Below are positions 34,029-42,828 of a stretch of 64,000 bases of DNA, one piece after another (position 1 is the stretch's first letter; every line of letters begins with the position of its first letter). Origin of the DNA: Akkermansiaceae bacterium (GTDB lineage Bacteria > Verrucomicrobiota > Verrucomicrobiia > Verrucomicrobiales > Akkermansiaceae); contig CAIRGO010000280.1 in assembly GCA_903878115.1 (NCBI GenBank), positions 1-64,000 of the forward strand, read 5' to 3'. Below the pieces are notes generated by a model, which was not told where the DNA came from, made no database searches, and saw only the letters and a list, made by a program, of their open reading frames with translations. The position numbers were made by a program, and so were the translations under genes.

Positions 34029-37000
34029 TCATGGGGCAGTGCGTAAATCTAAGGTGAAGGGAAAGACTGGATTTCTGAGCTCTTCGCTAGGATTCATCAT
34101 GCCAGGTGTGTGACCGAAGGCAAAAAAGCGTGCCATCCGGCGGCTCTCTGCTTCTGCGGCATTGACGGGAAAACGTTCATGGCTTAAGCCACCTTGGTGG
34201 GTGACATGATAGACGCAGCCTCCCATGCTGCGTTGTGTCCAGGTGTCGATGAGGTCAAATGTCAACGGCGCGTGAACCCCAATCATGGGTTGCAAACAGC
34301 TTGGCGGCTGCCAAGCACGGTAGCGCACTCCGGCGACGTATTCACCAGCGACGCCTGTTGGTTGAAATGGCAAACGCCGACTATTACAAGTGATCACGTA
34401 ACGGCGGTCAACCCAGCCAGTCACTTTCACCTGCATGCGTTCCAGTGAGCTGTCGACATAGCGCGCCGTGCCACCAGCGCTGGTCTCTTCGCCGAGCACA
34501 TGCCACGGTTCTAAGGCGGTGCGCAGTTCTACGTGAATGCCTTGTTGATCAAAACTACCAATCAACGGGAATCGGAATTCGGCGTGTGGGGCGAACCACT
34601 CTGCATTCATTTCATAGCCATCGCGTTTTAAGTCGTCGATCACATCGGAAAAATCCTGCCAAACAAAATGCGGCAGCATGAAGCGGTCATGCAGTTCCGT
34701 GCCCCATCGTGCCAATGGCAAATGGTTAGGTTTTTTCCAAAATCTCGCCACCGAAGCTCGGATGAGCAGTTGCTGTGCTAAGCTCATGCGCTCATGAGGC
34801 GGCATTTCAAAGGAACGCAATTCCACTAATCCGTGTCGTCCAGTGCTGCTGTCTGGGGAAAACATTTTATCGATACAAAATTCCGCGCGGTGTGTGTTTC
34901 CTGTTAGATCGACTAGCAAGTGGCGGAAGACGCGATCGACCATCCATGGCGGCACGGGTTCATGATCGGGAATTTGACTAAAGGCGATTTCCATTTCGTA
35001 AAGCGCATCATCACGCGCTTCATCCACACGCGGATGCTGGCTGGTCGGACCAATGAATAGTCCGCTGAATAAGTAGCTCAGTGATGGATGATTGTGCCAA
35101 TATCCGAGTATGGAACGAAGCACATCGGGACGTCGTAAAAATGGCGAATCTGCAGGAGTAACACCGCCGAGGACGATGTGATTGCCTCCACCAGTTCCAG
35201 TATGGCGTCCATCTAACAAAAACTTCTCTGTGCCCAGTCGGCAGGCGCGCGCTTCATCATAGAGGGTTGTGGTATTACTCACCAATTCTTTCCAATTGGC
35301 TGCAGGTTGTAAATTTACTTCGATCACACCAGGGTCTGGCGTGATTTTGAAATATTGCAATCGGGTGTCGAATGGTGGTGCCTCGCCCTCGATCACTACG
35401 GGTATTTGCAGTGCCTTAGCAACTTCTTCGATCGCGTGAGAAAGTTCTAAAAATTCTTCCGCAGATTGCAGCGGTGGTAGGAATAAATGTAGTCGTCCTT
35501 CGCGTGGTTCGAAGCACATGGCGCGACGAACGATCCACGGCGCTGACTCGCCCGCTTGCGGAACACGCGCTACGGTTTCGGGCAAATACTCTGCCATTTT
35601 TTCGATCCATTGATCAAGAGCTGTCGAGGTTTTTTCACCCTGTGGCGATAGTGTTGCGGGGATATAAGATATCGATGACGCTAACGATTTTAGCATCTGT
35701 TGACGAGGCGCGGGGCGGCTTGGCAACTTTGCGCGATCTACCATCGGATCATCGGGAACATAGAAGGGGAATTCTTCTTCCTTCACCCACGGCAGAGAAT
35801 CTAACGGCAATCGATAACCCATCGGTGAGTCTCCCGGCACCAGAAACATGTGCTCATCGCGCAGGAACCAACGACCAGTTTTCCATGAGACTTTTCCTTT
35901 TTCCGTGGTGGCTTGCAAGGGCAGTGCATAACCGATGCATGATCCTAGACCGTCGTGAAAAACTCTCGCCAATTGTGCCCGCTCTAGTGGGTCTTTGAGG
36001 TTGTTTTTTAACGGGTCAACATTTGCCGGAAGTCGTTTTTCTCGCCATAGATAGTAATAAATATCTTCGTAGGCGGGGATGAGGCAACTAGGTTCGATAC
36101 CTAGATAATGCGCTAATAAAAGTGCGAATTTTTGCGCATCTTTTTCGCTGTGTTGATAGGATTTTTGCTCGTCAGCGATCAGCGAATCGTCATGCCAAAT
36201 GGGGACGCCATCTTTTCGCCACCAGCAGCCCAGTGCCCAGCGCGGTAGTGGTTCACCCGGATACCATTTGCCCTGACCGTAATGCAGAAAACCTCCGGGA
36301 GAAAATTTGTGTCGCAGTTTTTTGATCAACTGACCAGACAGCAATCGTTTTGTGGGTCCCATGGCCGCGGTGTTCCATTCGTCGCCGTCCATGTCATCAA
36401 TGCTCACAAAGGTAGGCTCGCCACCCATCGTTAAGCGCACATCGTTTTTCGTTAGCTCACCATCAATCGCGATGCCTAATTTTTCGATCGCTTGCCATTG
36501 ATCTTCTGTGTAGGGGAGTGAAACGCGAGGTGTCTCTTTCGCGCGCACGACTTTCATGTCGAAAGAAAACTCGCATTCGCAGGGCTCTAGTCCGCCGTCG
36601 ATGGGCGATGCACTCGATGGATCAGGCGTCGCTGCTAACGGAATATGTCCTTCACTGGCAAACAAGCCAGAAGTAGGATCCAGACCTACCCAGCCAGCAC
36701 CAGGTAGGAAAACTTCGCACCACGCATGCAAATCGGTGAAGTCTTCCTCGGGACCATTCGGACCATCTAACGATTTTTGGTCAGATTTTAGTTGAATCAA
36801 ATACCCACTAACAAAACGTGCGGCATAGCCAAGATTGCGGAACACTTGGCACATGAGCCAAGCCGTATCCCGACACGAACCAGTGCCTTTTTCTAACGTT
36901 TCTTCAGGTTCTTGCACGCCTGGTTCCATGCGAATCATGTACTTGATATCGCTGAATAATCGCGAGTTCAGCGATACCAGAAAATCAATCGTGCGGAAAG

Positions 37001-37484
37001 CAGTTGGCTTATCTTCTTCTCCTTTTACAGCAGGTTTTTGATTCAGTCGGGCAAGGTAATCTTTTTTGTGAATTTCTGAAGCCACTACCTGCACATAGCG
37101 GGTGAGCAGGGGAGTGGGTGGTAATGTTTTGCGAAATGGCTCCAGTTCACGGTCCAATCCTTGGTCGTAACGAAATGGAACATGCTCGGCTTCTGGTTCC
37201 AGAAAAAAATCAAAGGGATTGAATACCGCCATTTCGACCACAAGATCGACTTCCACCCGGAATTCGGTCGTTTTTTCAGGGAAAACAAGCCGCGCTAGGT
37301 AGTTTGCCTGCGGGTCTTGCTGCCAATTGAGGAAATGCTCACCTGGAGTAACCCTGAGTGAATAGCCCACGATTTTGCTCCGGCAATGAGGCGCGGGCCG
37401 CAAGCGAATCGTTTGTGGTCCTAAGGAAATCACCTTATCGTAGCGATAATGCGTGACGTGGTGCAGTGAGGCGTGAATGGGCAT
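34029..37484 (-). CDS. Large transglutaminase-like protein with DUF2126
   Basis: 1151 residues. Residues ~1-330 carry a transglutaminase N-domain and core: EKGTGSCRDTAWLMCQVFRNLGYAARFVSGYL (catalytic Cys), DLHAWCEVFLPGAGWVGLDPTSGL (His, Asp). The remaining ~800 residues match DUF2126: TMGGEPTFVSIDDMDGDEWN, GKWYPGEPLPRWALGCWWR, GRHTGTGGGNHIVLGG and HLVDLTGNTHRAEFCIDK-like blocks. DUF2126 is thought to be an amidoligase with a glutamine-synthetase-like fold. With the downstream ATP-grasp/alpha-E and transglutaminase genes it makes a three-gene cluster known in many bacteria and predicted to build or cut an unknown peptide. Its stop is 70 bases from the next gene. Confidence 0.9.
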   Translation of the reverse strand: MPIHASLHHVTHYRYDKVISLGPQTIRLRPAPHCRSKIVGYSLRVTPGEHFLNWQQDPQANYLARLVFPEKTTEFRVEVDLVVEMAVFNPFDFFLEPEAEHVPFRYDQGLDRELEPFRKTLPPTPLLTRYVQVVASEIHKKDYLARLNQKPAVKGEEDKPTAFRTIDFLVSLNSRLFSDIKYMIRMEPGVQEPEETLEKGTGSCRDTAWLMCQVFRNLGYAARFVSGYLIQLKSDQKSLDGPNGPEEDFTDLHAWCEVFLPGAGWVGLDPTSGLFASEGHIPLAATPDPSSASPIDGGLEPCECEFSFDMKVVRAKETPRVSLPYTEDQWQAIEKLGIAIDGELTKNDVRLTMGGEPTFVSIDDMDGDEWNTAAMGPTKRLLSGQLIKKLRHKFSPGGFLHYGQGKWYPGEPLPRWALGCWWRKDGVPIWHDDSLIADEQKSYQHSEKDAQKFALLLAHYLGIEPSCLIPAYEDIYYYLWREKRLPANVDPLKNNLKDPLERAQLARVFHDGLGSCIGYALPLQATTEKGKVSWKTGRWFLRDEHMFLVPGDSPMGYRLPLDSLPWVKEEEFPFYVPDDPMVDRAKLPSRPAPRQQMLKSLASSISYIPATLSPQGEKTSTALDQWIEKMAEYLPETVARVPQAGESAPWIVRRAMCFEPREGRLHLFLPPLQSAEEFLELSHAIEEVAKALQIPVVIEGEAPPFDTRLQYFKITPDPGVIEVNLQPAANWKELVSNTTTLYDEARACRLGTEKFLLDGRHTGTGGGNHIVLGGVTPADSPFLRRPDVLRSILGYWHNHPSLSYLFSGLFIGPTSQHPRVDEARDDALYEMEIAFSQIPDHEPVPPWMVDRVFRHLLVDLTGNTHRAEFCIDKMFSPDSSTGRHGLVELRSFEMPPHERMSLAQQLLIRASVARFWKKPNHLPLARWGTELHDRFMLPHFVWQDFSDVIDDLKRDGYEMNAEWFAPHAEFRFPLIGSFDQQGIHVELRTALEPWHVLGEETSAGGTARYVDSSLERMQVKVTGWVDRRYVITCNSRRLPFQPTGVAGEYVAGVRYRAWQPPSCLQPMIGVHAPLTFDLIDTWTQRSMGGCVYHVTHQGGLSHERFPVNAAEAESRRMARFFAFGHTPGMMNPSEELRNPVFPFTLDLRTAP

Positions 37485-37633
37485 GTGCGGTGGGCGTATA
37501 ACTTTAAAGCAACGCGCGTGCCAGTCTGGTATTAATTATGAATAATATTCACATATGTTGATAATATGCTATTTATTGCTCGTTTGTAGGCTTTGCCATT
37601 GACGAACTCGGGCTTCTGAGTGTTGATGCGCAA

Positions 37634-38296
37634 GTGAAACAATCTCTGCAGCACGCACGCTTTTATGGCATTCTTGACTTGGGCTACGTGACGCCAGATA
37701 AAGTCATCTCGACGGCGCGTGCGCTCTGTGCAGGAGGTGCTGACCTTGTGCAATTAAGGGCTAAGGGATATACTCCGGAGCAAATTCTTACCTTGGCGCA
37801 ATCCGTCAGACCGATTTTTGCTGATGCCGGCATTCCCTTTGTCATCAACGACTTCGCTGAGATCGCCGTCTCGGTAGCCGCGGATGGATTGCACCTTGGT
37901 CAAGAGGATGGATCATTGGCTGAAGCGCGTGCTATCGTCGGTAGTAGCATGCTGATTGGTCGATCGACCCATTCGCTGGAGCAGGCAAAAGCTGCCGCTC
38001 AGGAAGGGTTCGATTACTTAGGCTTCGGCCCTCTATTTACTACTCCTACCAAACTCGGGCGACCGGGCATCGGACTAGAAAACGTGAAATTTGCGCAACA
38101 ACAAGTGGGCGAAAAAATTCCGTTGTTTTGCATCGGCGGCATTACACCTAACAATCTAACAGAAGTGCTCAGAGCTGGTGCAAAGCGCGTGGTCATCGTT
38201 TCGGCCATTTTACGCGCCCCAGATATCGCCACCGCCATTCGCGAGGTGAAAGCGCAGTTCGATGCGCAGGTTGAAAATGCGTTAGACGCGTTCTAA
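37634..38296 (+). CDS. thiE: Thiamine-phosphate synthase
   Basis: 220 residues from GTG 37634. The TIM-barrel shows GGADLVQLRAKGYTPEQI (substrate-binding), PFVINDFAEIAVSVAADGLHLGQED, RSTHSLEQAKAAAQEGFDYLGFGPLFTTPTKLG (pyrophosphate loop) and FCIGGITPNNL. It joins the thiazole and hydroxymethylpyrimidine units to thiamine phosphate. The frame is open upstream for ~15 codons without ATG, so the GTG start is the best available. The end overlaps the convergent propeller protein by 15 bases. No TPP riboswitch is seen in the 149 bases upstream, which are AT-rich and may hold the promoter. Confidence 0.9.
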   Translation: MKQSLQHARFYGILDLGYVTPDKVISTARALCAGGADLVQLRAKGYTPEQILTLAQSVRPIFADAGIPFVINDFAEIAVSVAADGLHLGQEDGSLAEARAIVGSSMLIGRSTHSLEQAKAAAQEGFDYLGFGPLFTTPTKLGRPGIGLENVKFAQQQVGEKIPLFCIGGITPNNLTEVLRAGAKRVVIVSAILRAPDIATAIREVKAQFDAQVENALDAF

Positions 38297-39301
38297 CTTG
38301 ATCGGGTAAGTTCGACTGGAATTAAATTGCGCCACGTAAAGATTTTCCTGCGGATCAACGACGAGATCATGTGGATGCTGGAAAATTTCTTCTTGGTGAC
38401 ACATCGTTTGTAGTATGCCTTTGTCATCGTAGAGGGGAGGGCTACCAGCAATGTTAGAGATCACGCGTAGTTCCGCATCTAGCACTGATATAAAGCCACG
38501 GCAGTGAGGGTCGGCAGGCCAATGATCACCAAGATGAGCAACAAAAAAATGATCTTTGTGCAAACGAATTTGTCGCGGGTTGCCACCCGGCATAGCGATT
38601 GTCTCGCGCTTGTTGCCAACCAAATCAAGACGCAGCAAGTGCTGCTTATCACTCATGGCAACAAGCATGGTGACATCATCCATTTTTCTGGTGTCCATCA
38701 CTCCTCCATGAGGCCCCCAATGCGCAATTCCGCCTTCCTTCCCACCGAAAATTTTTACAAATTTTCCCTCGGTATCATGTTGTGAGATGTAGTCTTTGCC
38801 GTAGCCATCGAGGATGAAGAAACTACCATCTGGATGATGTAGCGTCCACGATGGGCGATATTCATCTTCTTTTTCGTATTTGCCTGTTGATTGTGGCCAT
38901 CCCCACTCATTGAGTATTTCACCACTAGTGCTGGTTTTGAAAACCTTGTGGCGTTTAAGATCGGTGATGTAAAGAACCTCACGACCATTTTCCATCACTA
39001 ACGAAAGTCCATGTGCTCCCGGGAAAGTAGTGCCCCACTTGTGAACGAGTTTGCCCGCTGCATCATAAATGATCACATTGTTTTTGATCTGGTCTGTTAG
39101 TAAAATGATATGTCCTTCACGATCACAGACGATGCCATGGCAATTTTCTACAGGAGTTTCATCTCCTAGTTGTCCCCAGCTAGGAACCACGCGATAGCGG
39201 AAATCACCTTGGCCGAGTATCAACGACGCACTGTCACTTTTGCCAAAAACGGGAACTGCTATGGCGCCTGATGCTAGCCCTAAGAATGTGCGCCGTGTCA
39301 T
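38282..39301 (-). CDS. Twin-arginine-exported NHL/beta-propeller protein
   Basis: 339 residues from ATG 39301, chosen because it opens the twin-arginine signal MTRRTFLGLASGAIAVP. The rest is a six-bladed-propeller-like repeat protein: blades contain GIVCDREGHIILLTD, VIIYDAAGKLVHKWG, VLYITDLKRHKVFKTSTSGEIL, FFILDGYGKDYI and PHDLVVDPQENLYVAQFN. NHL-like propellers of this sort in Verrucomicrobiota and Planctomycetota are secreted and of unknown substrate. It overlaps the thiE stop by 15 bases. It may bind a sugar or protein partner in the periplasm, which is inference. Confidence 0.8.
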   Translation of the reverse strand: MTRRTFLGLASGAIAVPVFGKSDSASLILGQGDFRYRVVPSWGQLGDETPVENCHGIVCDREGHIILLTDQIKNNVIIYDAAGKLVHKWGTTFPGAHGLSLVMENGREVLYITDLKRHKVFKTSTSGEILNEWGWPQSTGKYEKEDEYRPSWTLHHPDGSFFILDGYGKDYISQHDTEGKFVKIFGGKEGGIAHWGPHGGVMDTRKMDDVTMLVAMSDKQHLLRLDLVGNKRETIAMPGGNPRQIRLHKDHFFVAHLGDHWPADPHCRGFISVLDAELRVISNIAGSPPLYDDKGILQTMCHQEEIFQHPHDLVVDPQENLYVAQFNSSRTYPIKLERV

Positions 39302-39459
39302 TTGGTTGGTGCGTGAAGTGAGCATTTTAGTAGCAGTTGATTGATGTCCTTTTATAACTCGTCAGCATAGAAGTGGAAGCAGTAAGTGAATATCTACTCA
39401 TTTTCGAGTGCAATGAGGAAAAGAATTGCGCTTATACCCGATCCGATGCATCATAATTC

Positions 39460-40287
39460 ATGGCTCAACTCGGTGATTATACCTCATTACCCATTCTTAA
39501 ATTCCGCAGCACAGGCTTGTATCTGGATGCTGGGGATCTTGGGGAGATTTTACTGCCGGGAAATGAAGTGACACCTGACCTGCAAGTGGGCGGTGAAGTG
39601 GAGGTATTTCTCTATCTTGATTCTGCCGATCGCCCCATCGCCACTCGCCGCAAACCGATTGCCATGCCAAGTGAGATCGCGCGACTCGACTGCGTGGCGA
39701 TCAATGACATCGGCGCGTTTCTGAACTGGGGACTCGCCAAAGAATTGTTAGTGCCTTTCCGTGAGCAGAGCAAGCCGATGATCGTGGGGCGCCATTATGT
39801 GGTGAAAATTCTCATCGATGAAAAAAGTGGCCGATTCGTGGGTAGTCAGCGCATCAATCGTTTCCTCACGAGTGCCGCCGCAATTTACCGTGATGGTGAT
39901 CGCGTGCAGGCCTTGCCTTGGGGGAAAACCGAACTTGGTTACAAAGTCGTGGTCGATGGCAAGTACAACGGCCTCATTTTTGCTAGTGAAGTTTTTCAGC
40001 CCGTCAACTACGGCGAAATGATCACTGGTTACGTGCGTGAAACTCGCAACGATGGCAAACTAGACATCACGCTCACTCTGCAAGGACGCAAAAAAATCTC
40101 GCCGATGGCGGATCAATTGTTAGAAAAAATCCAACAAGATGGTGTAATCAAGCTCACCGATAACAGCCCCGCCGAGGCGATCAAAAAACAGCTCAATATG
40201 AGCAAAAAATCCTTTAAACAAGCCGTCGGATTGCTCTATAAGCAAAAGAAAATCGTTATCGAGGCCGATCACATTCGCATTGCTTGA
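39460..40287 (+). CDS. S1-domain RNA-binding protein, CvfB/YitL family
   Basis: 275 residues. Layout: N-terminal S1-like domains (GLYLDAGDLGEILLPGNEV, CVAINDIGAFLNWGLAKELLVPF, the classic S1 strand pattern), a third domain with YKVVVDGKYNGLIFASEVFQPV, and a C-terminal winged-helix (SPAEAIKKQLNMSKKSFKQAVGLLYKQKKI). This matches CvfB, which binds RNA and regulates virulence genes in staphylococci. In other bacteria the target is unknown. It starts from ATG 39460, divergent from the propeller gene, and is followed by a degenerate repeat at 40330-40366. Confidence 0.88.
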   Translation: MAQLGDYTSLPILKFRSTGLYLDAGDLGEILLPGNEVTPDLQVGGEVEVFLYLDSADRPIATRRKPIAMPSEIARLDCVAINDIGAFLNWGLAKELLVPFREQSKPMIVGRHYVVKILIDEKSGRFVGSQRINRFLTSAAAIYRDGDRVQALPWGKTELGYKVVVDGKYNGLIFASEVFQPVNYGEMITGYVRETRNDGKLDITLTLQGRKKISPMADQLLEKIQQDGVIKLTDNSPAEAIKKQLNMSKKSFKQAVGLLYKQKKIVIEADHIRIA

Positions 40288-40329
40288 TGTTTGGTGTGTG
40301 AATCTAACAATTCAAAGGAAGCGATATTT

Positions 40330-40366
40330 TGACAGGATGACTGAATTTTTAAGATTTACAGAATTA
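40330..40366. repeat. Degenerate GACAGGAT/ATTTACAGAAT-type repeat
   Basis: The tail of cvfB is followed by GACAGGATGACTG and AGATTTACAGAATTA, imperfect copies of a (GACAGGAT/TTACAGAAT) unit. Such AT-rich ACAGGAT-type repeats are common in PVC intergenic DNA, by recollection. It lies directly beside the compositionally unusual beta-helix gene. The assignment is tentative. Confidence 0.3.
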
Positions 40367-40430
40367 GCATGTAAATCATGAGCAGTGGGTTCAGTGGTCA
40401 AAAGTGGTTCATGGGATTTTACCCACTCGC

Positions 40431-42566
40431 CTACTTTCCCTTAGGGATCGGGTTTGGCTTGGTTTTGCCGGTGGTCCACTTTGGTGATTTTAGGGTAGTG
40501 AATTCAGGGGAGCGTTCTTGCACAGTAGGGCGCAACTCGTTGGTGTAAAGCCCGATCCTTTCAAAAGGAATTGGTTTAAATCCGGGGACTTTAGCGAAGA
40601 CGGGTGCGTCAGGCTTCATTCTGAAATCCAGTTTGGCAGCGTTAAAAAATCCCATGTCTTCGATGGTTAGCTCGAAGTTGTTCTGCAAGGTGGCCGCGGC
40701 CAGTTCCTCCTTTTTGCCGCTGAAGTGGAGGACGCTTTCGCAGTTCACCGCGACGGTGCTTTCGATGGCTGATCCAGTTGGTAGCTCTGGTTTTCCTCCA
40801 AAGATCGTGGCCAAGTTCGGGAAACGTATGCTCCAAGTCGGACTTTTGGCATCAATGCTTTCCAACCCTTTGTATAGGGCCTTGTCTTTGTCATAGCCTC
40901 GGGCGACACCGCGGGTGTCGAGGTGGGCGCCGCGACCGCAGTCCACGGAGAGGTTGCCCTTTGCGATGTTGTCGTGACCTCCGCCGATGAAGGGGCCGCA
41001 GCCGACTCGGTAGGCGATATTGCCCTCGACTAGGTCGCCGCTGTCACCGTCGTCTAGGTAGAAGCCGGTTGCCTCGGGCGCGTGGTGGACGAAGTTATGG
41101 CGTAGGATATTGCCGCCACTAATCCACTCATGGGTCGTGTAGAACGCGCCCATATCGAAGGTCTTCTTTACTACGTCGTAAACCTCGTTCAACTCGAAGA
41201 GGTTGTCGTTACCGCCGTAAAGGATACCGGCATGGGGCGAGTCGTGAATGCGGTTGTGGGTGATCCGGCAACCGACCGCGAACATACCCGTCGGAGAGAA
41301 TCCAACGCCGATTCCGGGAGAGTAATTGAGCTTGGCGAGGGCGTAGTTGCTGATGTGGTTGTTGTCCACGACATGCCCACAGGGTGTAAGGGTTTTGCGG
41401 TCGCCACCGCTAACGATAACCCCGCCGTGTCCGAGGATGGTAAGGTCGTTGCTGAGCGCCTGGTGGTGCAGTCCCTCCTTGAGAACGACGGCGTTTCGAC
41501 CCACGCGGGAGATACGGCAGCCAGCCACTACGCAGTCTTTCCCTCCGGAAATTTCCACACCATCGCCGAGCCCTCCCTCGATGCTGAGGGCTCGCAGAGT
41601 AATGCTACTTGAGTCCTTCATACGCACCATGGAGGTTTCAAGATCGGAGATGGCGATAGAGGCGCCCGTGAGTTCGGCAGGAGGCCAAAAATATAACGTC
41701 CGTGTGGTGAAGTCCACGCTCCATTCTCCGGGGATGTCTATCTCCTCCAAGAGGTTAAGGGCGTGCCAAGGCTCGTTTCCGGCACCTTCCGGACCCGCAT
41801 ATTTGGAGCCGATGCCGAGGGTGACTGGCTCAGCCATGGAGATGGTTCGCTTTTCGGTGTCTAAGGTTTTGACCCTGACTGACTGAAAGTCCCAAGGCAC
41901 GCGCCAGAAGCCGGCCACCCAGAGTTGGCCCGCGTCGGAAGCTGTTTTCCAGCGCAGCGGACGGTCGCCCGCATACTCAAAAACACCTCCGCGTTTGTCT
42001 TTTGGCTGACCGCTCCAAATTCCTTTGTCGAGGACCCGTACCATCTTGGTGTCCAAGGTGTTGGGCCAGCGAGAGATTTGCTGTTTTTCGCCACCGTAGT
42101 AAAGGTCGAACAGACCTCCGCCATCGTTGAAACGATCTGGAAACGGCTTGTCGTGCTTCACGCCCAGAAGGTCGAGGCTGAGTTGAAATACCTTCCCGCG
42201 TGCGGCCGGATCGAGACGGGGGGAGTCCGTGGGAACAGGCTTCCAAGCAGAGGTCGGAACCACAATGGCGGCGTTCAAGACGGCCTTGCCCAGTTCCTTC
42301 GCTCGGTAGGTCGTAAGTGTGTCGGCGGAGGTGAGATCGAAGGTTGTTTTTCGCTGATGGACACCAGTCATCAACCAGACGGTGGCCACTTCGTCCGGAG
42401 ATTTTTGATGCAGGCTACGAATCGCATCTCGGGCCTTTTCTAGGCTGGCAAAGGGTTGGATTTCGGTGCCGGGCTGGTCGTCGTTTCCCGACGGAGATAC
42501 AAAAAACTCCACCGCGGGCAAAGCTGCTGGGATCAGGGCAAAAAGGGTGAGTAGAAGCAATCTCAT
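40431..42566 (-). CDS. Secreted right-handed beta-helix protein (pectate-lyase-like)
   Basis: 711 residues with signal peptide MRLLLLTLFALIPAALPAVEF. The start has the PbH1-type opening FFVSPSGNDDQPGTEIQPFASLEKARDAIRSL. Further on are repeated parallel-helix coils: ISDLETSMVRMKDSSSITLRALSIEGG, GNAVVLKEG-like, GVIVSGG, DNNHISNYA, GCRITHNRIHDSPHAGILYGGNDNLFELNEVYDV, GNILRHNFVHH. This is the fold of pectate lyases and other polysaccharide-active enzymes. The catalytic residues are not clear. The gene is visibly GC-richer than its neighbours and carries none of the TCTAACA words found elsewhere, suggesting recent transfer. It is flanked by a short repeat and by an apparently truncated frame. Confidence 0.75.
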   Translation of the reverse strand: MRLLLLTLFALIPAALPAVEFFVSPSGNDDQPGTEIQPFASLEKARDAIRSLHQKSPDEVATVWLMTGVHQRKTTFDLTSADTLTTYRAKELGKAVLNAAIVVPTSAWKPVPTDSPRLDPAARGKVFQLSLDLLGVKHDKPFPDRFNDGGGLFDLYYGGEKQQISRWPNTLDTKMVRVLDKGIWSGQPKDKRGGVFEYAGDRPLRWKTASDAGQLWVAGFWRVPWDFQSVRVKTLDTEKRTISMAEPVTLGIGSKYAGPEGAGNEPWHALNLLEEIDIPGEWSVDFTTRTLYFWPPAELTGASIAISDLETSMVRMKDSSSITLRALSIEGGLGDGVEISGGKDCVVAGCRISRVGRNAVVLKEGLHHQALSNDLTILGHGGVIVSGGDRKTLTPCGHVVDNNHISNYALAKLNYSPGIGVGFSPTGMFAVGCRITHNRIHDSPHAGILYGGNDNLFELNEVYDVVKKTFDMGAFYTTHEWISGGNILRHNFVHHAPEATGFYLDDGDSGDLVEGNIAYRVGCGPFIGGGHDNIAKGNLSVDCGRGAHLDTRGVARGYDKDKALYKGLESIDAKSPTWSIRFPNLATIFGGKPELPTGSAIESTVAVNCESVLHFSGKKEELAAATLQNNFELTIEDMGFFNAAKLDFRMKPDAPVFAKVPGFKPIPFERIGLYTNELRPTVQERSPEFTTLKSPKWTTGKTKPNPIPKGK

Positions 42567-42828
42567 GGATGAATCAAAGCACAGCGAAATTCCTTTTACT
42601 CGTCAAGCATATGGACAGAAAGCGATATAGTTGTTCTAGAAATTTGGTTATATGGTCGATGTATATGAGAAAGAAAATGAGAACCCCATCGCCGCCGCGA
42701 CTCTTTCTCGCATTATCCGTCTGCATTTGAAATCATAACTGTCGATTTCAGAGATTTAATAAAATGCGTTTGCCCTGATGTGAATCTTGCCAATGTAGCA
42801 AATTCATGATTGTTTCCGTGCCGCATAT

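Noticed and set aside
37485-37633. TPP riboswitch upstream of thiE
   Set aside because: A CTGAG sequence is present, but the conserved CTGAGA/ACCTGATCTGG pairing elements are absent.
42665-42730. 21-codon frame encoding a signal-peptide-like sequence upstream of alaS
   Set aside because: It stops at once after the hydrophobic stretch; at best a truncated gene remnant, kept only as context for the beta-helix finding.
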